Assembly: GCA_039184055.1 (NCBI GenBank)
Contig: JBCDBH010000059.1
Location: 1 to 21,209 of the forward strand
DNA: 21,209 nt
DNA from: JBCDBH01 sp039184055
GTDB lineage: Bacteria > Acidobacteriota > Thermoanaerobaculia > Multivoradales > J023
Direction of reading: 5' to 3'
Shown: positions 8,538 to 16,600 of the stretch, piece after piece
Layout of the letters: each line of letters starts with the position of its first letter
Numbering within the stretch: position 1 is the stretch's first letter
Made by a program: the position numbers and the translations under genes
Notes under the pieces: generated by a model
The model's input: only the letters and a program-made list of their open reading frames with translations
Told to the model about the DNA's origin: nothing
Database searches by the model: none

Positions 8538-8881
8538 CTCATCTCTCCTGATTGGGACCGCTCTTCATGCGAGCATCGAGCCGCAAAGTCGTTCGTGGCA
8601 ACAAGCTCATGGTGCGAATTCGGCATATCACCCTCTCCTTCCCTCCCTGGCTGCTACTCTTACTGGCGTGATTGACGCCATTTCGTTTCACTCTCTCTAC
8701 GGAAAACCCTTACGCCATATTCGCTCATCGTCGATCACCCCCGTACTTGCTGGGTTTCGTCGCAATCGACGGATTGCATTCGTAGCTGAAATGTCCCTTG
8801 TGAAGACAACGCGAAGAACGATCGCGTGATAGACCGCCGATTCGCCAAGAGAAAGGAGCCGTGTCGCCACCGACACCCGCC
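8538..8881. other. Divergent intergenic region between TPR gene and desaturase gene
   Basis: About 340 bp of noticeably lower GC than the flanking genes separate two divergent starts, so promoters for both should lie here. I see a perfect inverted repeat at 8664-8680 and the desaturase ribosome site at 8851-8858, but no sigma70-like -35/-10 pair good enough to call on either strand. A 101-codon open frame on the plus strand (8524-8829) has no ribosome site or protein-like composition and overlaps the TPR start, so I do not treat it as a gene. Confidence 0.55.
8664..8680. promoter_or_regulatory. Perfect inverted repeat, possible operator
   Basis: TGGCGT-GATTG-ACGCCA has six-base arms and a five-base spacer in the middle of the divergent intergenic region. 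The size fits a dimeric regulator site. TTGACG inside it resembles a -35 box for the desaturase direction, but no good -10 follows at 16-18 bp. The function is a guess. Confidence 0.3.
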
Positions 8882-8884
8882 ATG
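8851..8884 (+). promoter_or_regulatory. Ribosome-binding site separated from the desaturase ATG by a hairpin
   Basis: GAAAGGAG (8851-8858) is a strong Shine-Dalgarno sequence. The nearest start, GTG 8861, is only two bases away, which is too close. ATG 8882 is 23 bases away, but the intervening GTGTCG-CCAC-CGACAC (8861-8876) forms a perfect six-pair hairpin. Folding it out leaves seven bases, the ideal spacing. This decides the start in favour of 8882, with GTG 8861 as the alternative. Confidence 0.45.
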
Positions 8885-10144
8885 TCCGCGCATCACGAAC
8901 CTCACGACGACATCATCTACCCGGACACCGTGCCGTTCTTGCTCGTCCACCTCGCCTGTTTGGGGGTGTTGTGGACCGGTTTCACGACCACCAGCGTGAT
9001 CCTCGCGATCAGCCTCTACGTGATCCGCATGTTCGCGATCACCGCCGGCTTTCACCGCTACTTCTCGCACAAATCGTTCAAGACCAGCCGTGTCGGGCAA
9101 TTCCTGCTCGCCTTCGTCGGCCAGATGTCGGCGCAACGTGGCACGCTGTGGTGGGCGGCCAAGCATCGTGACCACCACAAGCATTCGGACACCCCCGAAG
9201 ACGTCCACTCACCGCGTCATATGGGCTTCTTCGGCGCCCACGTCGGCTGGATCTTCCAGCAGCGCAACAAGACCGCCGACTACAGCAGGATTCCCGATCT
9301 CACCCGCTACCCGGAATTGGTGTGGCTGAATCGGCACGATCTGCTCCCGGCTTTCCTACTCGCCATCATCTGTGTCGCGATCGACGGCTGGGCGGGGCTC
9401 TTTGTCGGGTTTTTCCTCAGCACGGTCGTGCTCTACCACTGCACCTTCATGATCAACTCGCTGGCCCACGTGTACGGCAAGCAGCGTTATGTGACCGGTG
9501 ACGATTCACGTAACAACTGGCTGCTCGCCGTGATCACCCTCGGTGAGGGCTGGCACAACAACCACCATCACTTCCAGGCTTCGACCCGGCAGGGCTTCCG
9601 CTGGTGGGAAATCGACATCACCTACTACATCCTGGTGGCGATGTCCTGGGTCGGTCTGGTGTGGGATCTGAAAGCGCCCCCGGCCGAGGTGGTGCGCAAC
9701 GAAAAGCCGTTGCCACGACCGGTAGTCGAAAAAGTGGCCCGTCAGCTCGCCGCGAGCTTTTCGGTCGATGCGATCAGCGCGCGGGTACGCGAAACCTGGC
9801 GGGAATGCCCGACGATGAGCGAGGTGCTCGCCGACGCTCAGGCCGCCAAGCTGCGACTGCAAGAGCGACTACCCGACATGCCGGAGCTGCCGTCGCTAGC
9901 GGAAGCGCGTGAGCAATGGGCGGCACGGCTGGCCGATCTTCCCGAGCTGCCGTCGCTCGAGAGCATGCACCGCGACCTCATGGCCCGCCTGCCGGAGATG
10001 CCCGAGCTGCCGTCGCTCGACGAGATGCGGAGCCGAGCGCGCGAGCAGCTGGCCCACACCCCGTCGCTCGACGTCATCGCCCAACGAGCCCGCGAGCTGC
10101 TCTCGGAAGCGGTGTCGGAGCGTTTGGTGCTGCAGCCGGCCTAG
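8882..10144 (+). CDS. Membrane acyl-CoA (delta-9 type) fatty acid desaturase with repeat-bearing C-terminal tail
   Basis: An integral membrane di-iron desaturase that would introduce a double bond into a fatty acyl chain, adjusting membrane fluidity. Numbered from ATG 8882 (420 residues), the three histidine boxes are intact: HRYFSH (58-63), HRDHH (95-99) and HNNHH (225-229), with the family-typical NSLAHVYGKQRY before the last box. Hydrophobic segments lie at about 18-50, 75-90, 155-190 and 245-265. The catalytic part ends near residue 265. About 150 further residues form a hydrophilic, helical tail, longer than in usual bacterial stearoyl-CoA desaturases. It carries three PELPSL-type repeats. 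The gene is monocistronic: a divergent promoter region lies upstream and an intrinsic terminator follows. The electron donor and exact double-bond position cannot be read from the sequence. Confidence 0.92.
   Translation: MSAHHEPHDDIIYPDTVPFLLVHLACLGVLWTGFTTTSVILAISLYVIRMFAITAGFHRYFSHKSFKTSRVGQFLLAFVGQMSAQRGTLWWAAKHRDHHKHSDTPEDVHSPRHMGFFGAHVGWIFQQRNKTADYSRIPDLTRYPELVWLNRHDLLPAFLLAIICVAIDGWAGLFVGFFLSTVVLYHCTFMINSLAHVYGKQRYVTGDDSRNNWLLAVITLGEGWHNNHHHFQASTRQGFRWWEIDITYYILVAMSWVGLVWDLKAPPAEVVRNEKPLPRPVVEKVARQLAASFSVDAISARVRETWRECPTMSEVLADAQAAKLRLQERLPDMPELPSLAEAREQWAARLADLPELPSLESMHRDLMARLPEMPELPSLDEMRSRAREQLAHTPSLDVIAQRARELLSEAVSERLVLQPA
9878..10069 (+). repeat. Tandem 20-residue PELPSL repeats in the desaturase tail
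   Basis: The hexapeptide PELPSL is encoded at 9881-9898, 9941-9958 and 10001-10018, exactly 60 bp apart. A degenerate fourth copy (TPSL, 10058-10069) is offset by 51 bp. Between the motifs lie amphipathic, Arg/Glu/Leu-rich helices. The DNA is also nearly identical around each motif (GAGCTGCCGTCGCT), so the copies probably arose by recent duplication. Confidence 0.85.
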
Positions 10145-10179
10145 CCCGCTAGCTCGAAATCTTCACGGCGATCGAATCG

Positions 10180-10206
10180 AGCCCCGCGCCTCGCGCGGGG
10201 CTTTTT
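10180..10206 (+). terminator. Intrinsic terminator after the desaturase gene
   Basis: A nine-pair GC-rich stem (AGCCCCGCG at 10180-10188 with CGCGGGGCT at 10194-10202, loop CCTCG) runs directly into TTTTT (10202-10206), 36 bp after the desaturase stop. No T run follows on the opposite strand, so it should act mainly on plus-strand transcripts. Confidence 0.85.
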
Positions 10207-10236
10207 CGCGTCTGGATCGTCTAGCTTGGCCGTACG

Positions 10237-12861
10237 CTACGCCCGGCAGCGATCGAGCGCGTCGAGCAGCGTGGCGACGTCGGGGTAGCGGCCGGCGGGA
10301 TCACGCGACACGCAGCGCAGCAGGATCGTCTCGAGATTGCTCGGCAGCTGAGCCCAGAACGTCCGTGGCGACGGCGGGTCTTCCTGGGTCTTCTTGAGCA
10401 TCATCTGAATCGCGGTGGGCGAGTCGGCGAACGGCGCGGTGCCGGTGAAGAGCTCGTAGAGCACGACACCACAGGCGTAGATATCGGTCCGCACGTCGAC
10501 TTCTTGCCCGGCGAGCTGCTCGGGGGCCAGGTAATAGGGCGTGCCGACGATGGCGCCAGTTTTGGTCTCACCCTTCTCCATCCGATGCACCGGTCGCGCG
10601 ATACCGAAGTCCATCAGCTTGAGATTGCCGTTGGCCTCGATGATCAGGTTCTCGGGCTTGATGTCGCGATGCAGCACGCTCTGACCGTGCGCCGCCATCA
10701 GACCGCGACACAGCTGCCGCGCCAACCGTAAACCGGCGGCGATCGGCATGCGATCCCGCTGCTGGAGGAGCTGACGGAGCGTGATGCCCCGTACCAGCTC
10801 CATGCTGATGAACGGCACGCCGTCGACCTCGCCGAAATCGTAGGTCCGCAGCACGTTGGGATGGCTGATCTTGCGCGCCAGCTTGAGCTCGGAGCGCAGC
10901 CGCGACACCTGCTCGGGATCGCTGATCGCGTCGCCCTTGAGCATCTTGATGGCGACGATTTCGTCGAGCTGACGGTCGAAGGCGCGATACACCACGCCCA
11001 TGCCCCCACTCCCGAGCACGCCTTCGATTTCGAACCGTTCGGCGAGCACGGTGCCGGGACCATGATCGCCACGGGTCGCAAGCGCGCGCGGCAGGGTCGA
11101 CGGTCGTGGCGAGATCGAGCCGGGCGAGGTCGCCACCAGGGTGGCGTCGGCTTCGGCGGCCACCGCCAAGCGGGTCGCCATGTCGCGATCGAGCGAGTAG
11201 ACCGGAAGCCGGGAATCGTAATCGGTGAGCGCGGTGAGCGGGATGCCGGCGGCCGCGGCCAAGGCCTCGAGCATCGAGAACACCGTCCGATCGAGCAAGA
11301 GATTGCCGGCATCGGCGGTACGCAACAGCCGTTCGAGCTGACCGACGGCGCCACCGGTGATCGCCTGACGCGGCAGATCACCCAGCGTCACGGCGCCCGT
11401 CACCACCTGCCCGGCGGTGATCACCACCGCCGAGGCGCCGTCGGCACGCATCACCAAATCGGTGGAACCGAGCGCGCGCCCGAGCGGCTCGCCGCCCTCG
11501 AAAATCGCCAGCAGGCGATGCCCGGCGAGCGTACCGACCGCACCCTGCTGTAGGGTCACCGCGTCGGCGACGCGACGGAGTCGGCGTTCGAGCTCGTCGA
11601 TGGTCGCCTGATCGCTGTTGCCGACCGGCAGATCACGCAGCTCGACGCCCAGCGTCACGGCGTCACGAGCGCGTGGTGGCTCGGCGCGGGTGTAGCCCGC
11701 GGCGGCGGTGCGGGCGACAGGCGCGGCCGAGGCGACCGGCATGTTGCGGTTGAGCTCGGCGACGTAGATCTCCATGTCGCGTTTCTCACGCAGCTCGACG
11801 AGCAGACGCGAAAACGCGCTCGCCAGCTTGCCGACGTCACCGCTGCTCTGGGTGAGGATCTCTTGATCGTAATCGCCTTCGCTCGCCTTGGCGGCCACTT
11901 CGGCGAGCTGTCGCACCGGGCCGAGCACCGGTTTGGTGAGCAATCCCGAAAGCAACGCGCCGACCCCGATGACCAGCAGCCCGACTCCCAAAAGGATGAA
12001 GCCGATCCGGCGATAGGGTGCGAGCGCCTCGGCGAGCGAGCCGAGACTCACCGACCATCCGGTGGTGCCACCGTCGACACCGAGGAGCGGTCGCACCTGA
12101 GCGAGCCATTGTTTGCCGTCGACCTCGGCCGCCATGACCTGACTCGTCTCGCCATCGGCGGGAGCCCGAAACGCCTGGGCCAGCTCCTCGGTGGCGGCGG
12201 CGTCGAGCGTGCCGGCGACCAGCGCCGGCTGATCGTCGGCGGTGAAGAAGACGACCTCGGTCTCGGTGACCCGACGCATCTCCTGCGCCTCGTTGTCGTC
12301 GATCACCTCACCGGTGAGCAGGAACCCCTGAAGCACGCCGGCGACTTCGAGCGGCGCGCCGACCAGATAGAACAGACTGTCGTCATGAGGCCAGATGCCA
12401 CCGACCGCGTAATCCTCGAGCAGGGTGGCGATCAGCGGATCGTCGGTACCGAGGGCAACGTTGGTCGCGAAGGTGTCGGCGAACACCGCGCCATCGGGAT
12501 CGACCACAATGGCGAAATCGAGCTCGAAGCCACGGATCCGTTCTTCGAGCTGATCGGTGATCGAAAAGCTGTCGTCGGCGGCGAAGCCTTCGGCGATATA
12601 GGCGGTGAAATACGGATCACGCGCCATGAGCTCGGCGACCAGCGACAGCTGATCGAGTCGCTGTTCTTGAAGAGCCGAGAGCACGGCCCCACCACGACCG
12701 ATATCGTCTTCGACCGCCTGGTACGCGATCCCTCGGCCGAGAAACCCGGTCACCGCCACCGCGGCACCGACCGCCAGGGCGATCAGCAACGCCATGGCGA
12801 GGAAAATTCGCGTGCCGAGCGATAGCCGCCGGCTCGTGCCACTTTCAGTATCGTCGACCAC
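10237..12861 (-). CDS. Transmembrane receptor Ser/Thr kinase: Cache-like sensor - HAMP - degenerate cyclase domain - kinase
   Basis: A receptor kinase of about 874 residues. Numbers here count from the upstream in-frame TTG at 12885; subtract 8 for the chosen GTG. A first membrane helix lies at about 26-50, a periplasmic Cache-like sensor at about 51-292 (strand pattern FAIVVDPDGAVFAD), and a second helix at about 293-316. A HAMP region at 317-370 follows. Residues 408-550 resemble a class III nucleotide cyclase but lack key metal and catalytic positions (GHRLLAIF where GDxLMAxF is usual; GGAVGQLERLL where GDAVNLAARLE is usual). The kinase domain is intact: glycine loop 624-630 (LGSGGMG), Lys647, HRDIKPEN 739-746, DFG 759-761 and APE 787-789. 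GTG 12861 is preceded by AAGAGG, and the first 17 bp overlap the cupredoxin gene, implying coupled translation. It probably senses a periplasmic signal and phosphorylates unknown cytosolic targets. Confidence 0.88.
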   Translation of the reverse strand: MVDDTESGTSRRLSLGTRIFLAMALLIALAVGAAVAVTGFLGRGIAYQAVEDDIGRGGAVLSALQEQRLDQLSLVAELMARDPYFTAYIAEGFAADDSFSITDQLEERIRGFELDFAIVVDPDGAVFADTFATNVALGTDDPLIATLLEDYAVGGIWPHDDSLFYLVGAPLEVAGVLQGFLLTGEVIDDNEAQEMRRVTETEVVFFTADDQPALVAGTLDAAATEELAQAFRAPADGETSQVMAAEVDGKQWLAQVRPLLGVDGGTTGWSVSLGSLAEALAPYRRIGFILLGVGLLVIGVGALLSGLLTKPVLGPVRQLAEVAAKASEGDYDQEILTQSSGDVGKLASAFSRLLVELREKRDMEIYVAELNRNMPVASAAPVARTAAAGYTRAEPPRARDAVTLGVELRDLPVGNSDQATIDELERRLRRVADAVTLQQGAVGTLAGHRLLAIFEGGEPLGRALGSTDLVMRADGASAVVITAGQVVTGAVTLGDLPRQAITGGAVGQLERLLRTADAGNLLLDRTVFSMLEALAAAAGIPLTALTDYDSRLPVYSLDRDMATRLAVAAEADATLVATSPGSISPRPSTLPRALATRGDHGPGTVLAERFEIEGVLGSGGMGVVYRAFDRQLDEIVAIKMLKGDAISDPEQVSRLRSELKLARKISHPNVLRTYDFGEVDGVPFISMELVRGITLRQLLQQRDRMPIAAGLRLARQLCRGLMAAHGQSVLHRDIKPENLIIEANGNLKLMDFGIARPVHRMEKGETKTGAIVGTPYYLAPEQLAGQEVDVRTDIYACGVVLYELFTGTAPFADSPTAIQMMLKKTQEDPPSPRTFWAQLPSNLETILLRCVSRDPAGRYPDVATLLDALDRCRA

Positions 12862-13579
12862 GCCGCCTCTTGTAGGGTTTGCCAAATTTGTTGAGATGGT
12901 CGGGCACCCGAGGCTTGGTCAGCTCGAGCGCCATCTTGACCGGCCCGCTCGTGGGAAGGGTGAGCGGCAATTCGCGCACCTTGGCGCGCTCGTGCCACAC
13001 GACGAGCTTGCCCGAGCCCGCCGGGAGATCGTCGAAGCGAAATCCGCCATCACGTCCCGGCGCGACGAAATACGGTGTTTCGAGCACCAGCACGTAGGCC
13101 ACCATCTCTTGATGGACGTTGCAGAACACCCGCACCAAACCGGGTTTCTCGAAGGTGACGTCGCGACCGTCGCCTTGGCCATAGAGACCGAGGTCGAAGC
13201 GATTACCACCCGACACCGAGAAGACGTTGTGCAGGATCGGGTCTTGATTGGGAAAACGCACCGTGCCACCGACCGGCACACCGACCACGCGGGGCAAGAA
13301 CTCCTTACGCACCGTGGTGACGACGATCGGCTCCTCGGGTACGGCGATGTCGACCGCCGTGTCCGGCACCCAATAGACGATGCCGGCGCGGCGATCGAGC
13401 GCGTCGCTCGCTTTACCCGAAAACACCAAGGTGCCGCTCAGCTCGGCCGCCGCCACCGGCGCCACGAGCCACGCCCACGACAGGATCGCGATCGCCTGAC
13501 CCGCGATCCGGATCATGGGACGCGCCCGGCGCTCAGAAAGCCGCGGGCGAGGGGAGCGAAGCTGCATCGAGATCGTCAT
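12845..13579 (-). CDS. Secreted cupredoxin (plastocyanin/azurin-like, methylamine-utilisation type)
   Basis: A 244-residue exported copper protein. A signal peptide (hydrophobic run at about 26-40, cleavage near AAA|E at 43-46) precedes a cupredoxin fold with type 1 copper ligands: His117 in FPNQDPILHNVF, then Cys153, His156 and Met159 in FCNVHQEM. A short beta domain follows (GGFRFDDLPAGSGKLVVWHE), resembling the carboxypeptidase-regulatory-like segment often attached to these proteins, and a very basic tail (KPYKRRRGRRY) ends it. It would carry electrons or bind copper in the periplasm. The start is ATG 13577-13579; internal ATGs at 13565-13567 and 13514-13516 are alternatives, and none has a clear ribosome site. 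The 3' end overlaps the receptor kinase gene, and the gene is divergent from the Tam fusion. The open frame extends upstream to 15001 only as antisense of the Tam gene. Confidence 0.85.
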   Translation of the reverse strand: MTISMQLRSPRPRLSERRARPMIRIAGQAIAILSWAWLVAPVAAAELSGTLVFSGKASDALDRRAGIVYWVPDTAVDIAVPEEPIVVTTVRKEFLPRVVGVPVGGTVRFPNQDPILHNVFSVSGGNRFDLGLYGQGDGRDVTFEKPGLVRVFCNVHQEMVAYVLVLETPYFVAPGRDGGFRFDDLPAGSGKLVVWHERAKVRELPLTLPTSGPVKMALELTKPRVPDHLNKFGKPYKRRRGRRY

Positions 13580-13595
13580 CCATGGTCGGAAACGT

Positions 13596-13640
13596 TTGAC
13601 GCTGCATCCTAGCAAAGCCCCGAGGATAGAATCTCGTCGA
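13596..13640 (+). promoter_or_regulatory. Candidate promoter of the Tam fusion gene, possibly leaderless
   Basis: Only 60 bp separate the divergent cupredoxin and Tam starts. TAGAAT (13627-13632) resembles a -10 box and lies seven bases before the ATG at 13640, which would make the transcript start at the start codon. A TTGACG (13596-13601) lies 25 bp before it, too far for a normal -35. GAGGA (13622-13626) is 13 bases from the ATG, distant for a Shine-Dalgarno site. Either reading is weak. Confidence 0.3.
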
Positions 13641-16600
13641 TGCCTCCCATTCGCCGGCTCTTGATCCGCTCCATCCTCGTCATCACAGCCCTGATCGTCC
13701 TCGCGATCATCGGCGCGGTGCTGTTTCTCGGCTCCAACTCGGGCGCCGAGTGGGCCTACGACCTGACTCGCACCACCCTCGCCGAGGCCGACGTGGCGTT
13801 CGAGGCCGACGGGCTCGCGATCCGGCCGCTCGCCGGTCAGGCGACGCTCGATGGTGTCCGGGTCGGCGCCGTCGACCAGCCACCGTTCCTCACCGCCGAG
13901 CGCGTCGATGTCACCGTCGCCCTGCTCTCGCTGCTCGGCCGACCGACGATTCGCAGCCTGATGATCGATTCGCCCCGTCTCGATCTCGACGCGCCGTTTC
14001 CGAGCGGTGGCGCGAGTGACGAGCAGGAAACCGCGAGCGGTGCTTCGGCACCGGTCGACATCCTCGAGATCCAGATCGACGACGGTTCGGTGTCGACCAC
14101 CAGCCTTCCCGATCCGGTCGCCGAGCTGATCAGCGGTGTGTCGGTGGGCAGCCTGGTGCTCCGTGGGCATTGGCGTGACGATGCGATCGACACCGAAATC
14201 GAGCGTGGCACCCTGCGCATCGTCGGTCGTCCGCCCGAGGAAGCCGACGACGTTGATACCGAGATCATCACCGAGCTGCGCGCGACGGTGCGTGGCGCGA
14301 CGCTCGGCCCGTACGACACCGATCCGATCGCGCTCGACGGTGACGATCTCCGTCTCGACGGCTCGGCGCGTATCGGGCTTGGCGACGGTGAGCCGTTCTT
14401 TGTCGACGCCACGATCATGCTCCAGCCCGAAGCGCTGGTACCGAGCGCGACGGGAAGCCGGATCGAAGCCGATCTCACGCTCGATCTCCGCACCCTCGAC
14501 GGCACCCTCGACGCCCGGCTCGACGATGTCCCCGGCGCGCTGCTCGACGCCTTGGTCGAGCTCGATCCGGCGGTCGCCACCGATCTGATCGCCACCAAGG
14601 TCGATCTCGACACCAAGCTCGAGCTCGACGGCCTCGACGACGCCCGAGGCAACGTCGACCTGGTGTGGTGGCGTGACGACGAGGCTCTCGCCCGACTCAG
14701 CGCAGTGACGGTGGACGCCGACCGGCCTGGCATCACCTTCGATCTCGATGGTGAGATTCCGCTGCCCATCGACGGCTCCCGCAGCCTCGACGCCCGGCTC
14801 CACCTCCCGGCTCTCGATGCCTTCGACCAAACCGAGATTCTCGAAGCCCAGGCCGACCTCGACGTGGCCGATCTCGACGCCCTGCGCACGGTGCTCGTCG
14901 ACCGCTTTCCGTCGATCGCCCCACCCATCCTCGCCGACCTGCCGTTGATCGGCTCGCTCGAGTCGATCGCTCGCGCCTCTGGACCGCTGCTCGCTCCCCA
15001 CCTCATCGCCAACGGTACCTGGCGCCCGACACCCGATTCCCGGGTCGTCGCCGACGCCGACGCCTACCCGGCCGACCTGAAAGGCACGGCGAACCTCGAG
15101 ATCGTCGACCTGCCGCTCGACCGGCTTCTCGACTTCGAATCGGGCCGGATTTCGGGCGCGGTGCAGCTCGACGGCACGATCGACGCCTTTACCGCCGACG
15201 CCACGCTCGATGCTGAAAACCTCGGACTCGGTGAGGATCGACCGACCGTCGATCGCGTGACGCTCCGCGCCGATGCCGACAACACGCAGATCCGCTTCCG
15301 CGCGCTCGAAGCGATCGCCGGTGAGCGTCAGCTACGCGCCGACGGCACGGTGCAGCTCGACCTTGCCCGAGAAGACTTCATCCGTGGCGCCCGATTCGAG
15401 CTCGCCGCCGAGCGGCCGAGCCCGAGTCTCGACACCGCGACCGCCGAGCTCACCCTCGACGCCGGAACCTTGAGCCTCGACAATCTGCGCGCCACGGGAC
15501 AAGGCGGCACCCTGACCGCGTCGGCACGCGCACCGCTCGCCTCGCTCCTGGCGCTAGGCGATGTGACCGCCGATCCCCCCACGCCGATGGCGCGGGGTCC
15601 GGTGACGGTCGCCGCCCGGCTGCCGCCCACCGACGCATGGCGCGCGATCCTCGCCGACTGGAAGATCGAGCTTCCGGTTGCGCTCCGTGGTGGCTTTGCC
15701 CTCGACGCCAGCCTCGATCCCGAGGCGCTCGACGAAGCCACCGCGACCCTCTCACTCGTGGAGCTGAGCGCAGGTCTTGTGGGTGCAGGTCTTGTCGATG
15801 AAGGCAACGAAGACGGACCGACCATCGCCGTCGACCAGTCGCTCGAGCTGCGGCTCGCCGACCGGGTCGCGACGCTCGCCCCCACCACCCTCGACATCGC
15901 GGGCGAGCGAATCACCATCGGTGGCGATGCCCGACTCGATCCAGCGTGGCGGCCGGGTGCACCCCCGACCGAGTTGATCCGAAACGGCCGCTTGCATCTC
16001 CAGGCGCCGCAACTCGACGTCGGCGCGCTCGCCGCCGCGTTCGGCAGCGAACTTCCCGTCGGTCTGGTGACCCCGGTCGATTTCGAGACCGAGATCACGC
16101 CAGCCGATCTCACTGCCACCTCGAGCACGCTCGTGCTCGACACGCCACGCGTCGAGCTCGTGGGCGGCACGGTCACCACCGACACCGCTCTGAGCGTGCG
16201 ACTCACCGATGCCACCGTCGTGCTCGAACCGGTGGTCTGGAGAACCGAGCCGAGGTCCGACGCCGAGCCGCTGGCCTTCCGCACCGAGGCGCGGATCGAG
16301 CTCGATTCAGACTGGCGGCCCGATCGCCCGCCACTCGATCTGCTCGGCCCGATCCAGGCCAGGCTGCACGCCCTCGAGCCGATCACCAATACGAGCCTCG
16401 CCGCGCTCTTCGAGGCCGAAGAGAGCTTTGGTCGCGACGCCGATTTCACGATCGAAACCGGGCTCGATATCGAATTCACTATCGATCCTGATCGCCCGAC
16501 CGCGGGTCAGGGACGGATCGAGCTCAGCGATTTCGTGGCGCGATTCGCCGAGCTCGACGTCGAAGCCGACGGCCCGATCGTCGCGCGGCTCGACGATCAC

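Noticed and set aside
8524..8829. Plus-strand 101-codon small open frame in the divergent intergenic region
   Set aside because: No ribosome site, mixed composition, and it overlaps the start of the TPR gene; not supported as a gene.
13596..13632. TTGACG ... TAGAAT as a standard sigma70 promoter for the Tam gene
   Set aside because: The spacer is 25 bp instead of about 17, so the pair is not a credible -35/-10 set; only the -10-like box is kept as a weak candidate.
13580..15001. Long minus-strand open frame upstream of and continuous with the cupredoxin (718 codons in total)
   Set aside because: It is antisense to the N-terminal part of the Tam fusion. Its residues are an Arg/Asp/Gly-rich reverse image with no fold pattern, and the cupredoxin has its own start and signal peptide at 13579.
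15328..16479. Minus-strand 383-codon open frame
   Set aside because: Ser/Arg/Ala-rich composition typical of a shadow frame of high-GC coding DNA; it lies entirely inside the Tam fusion gene.
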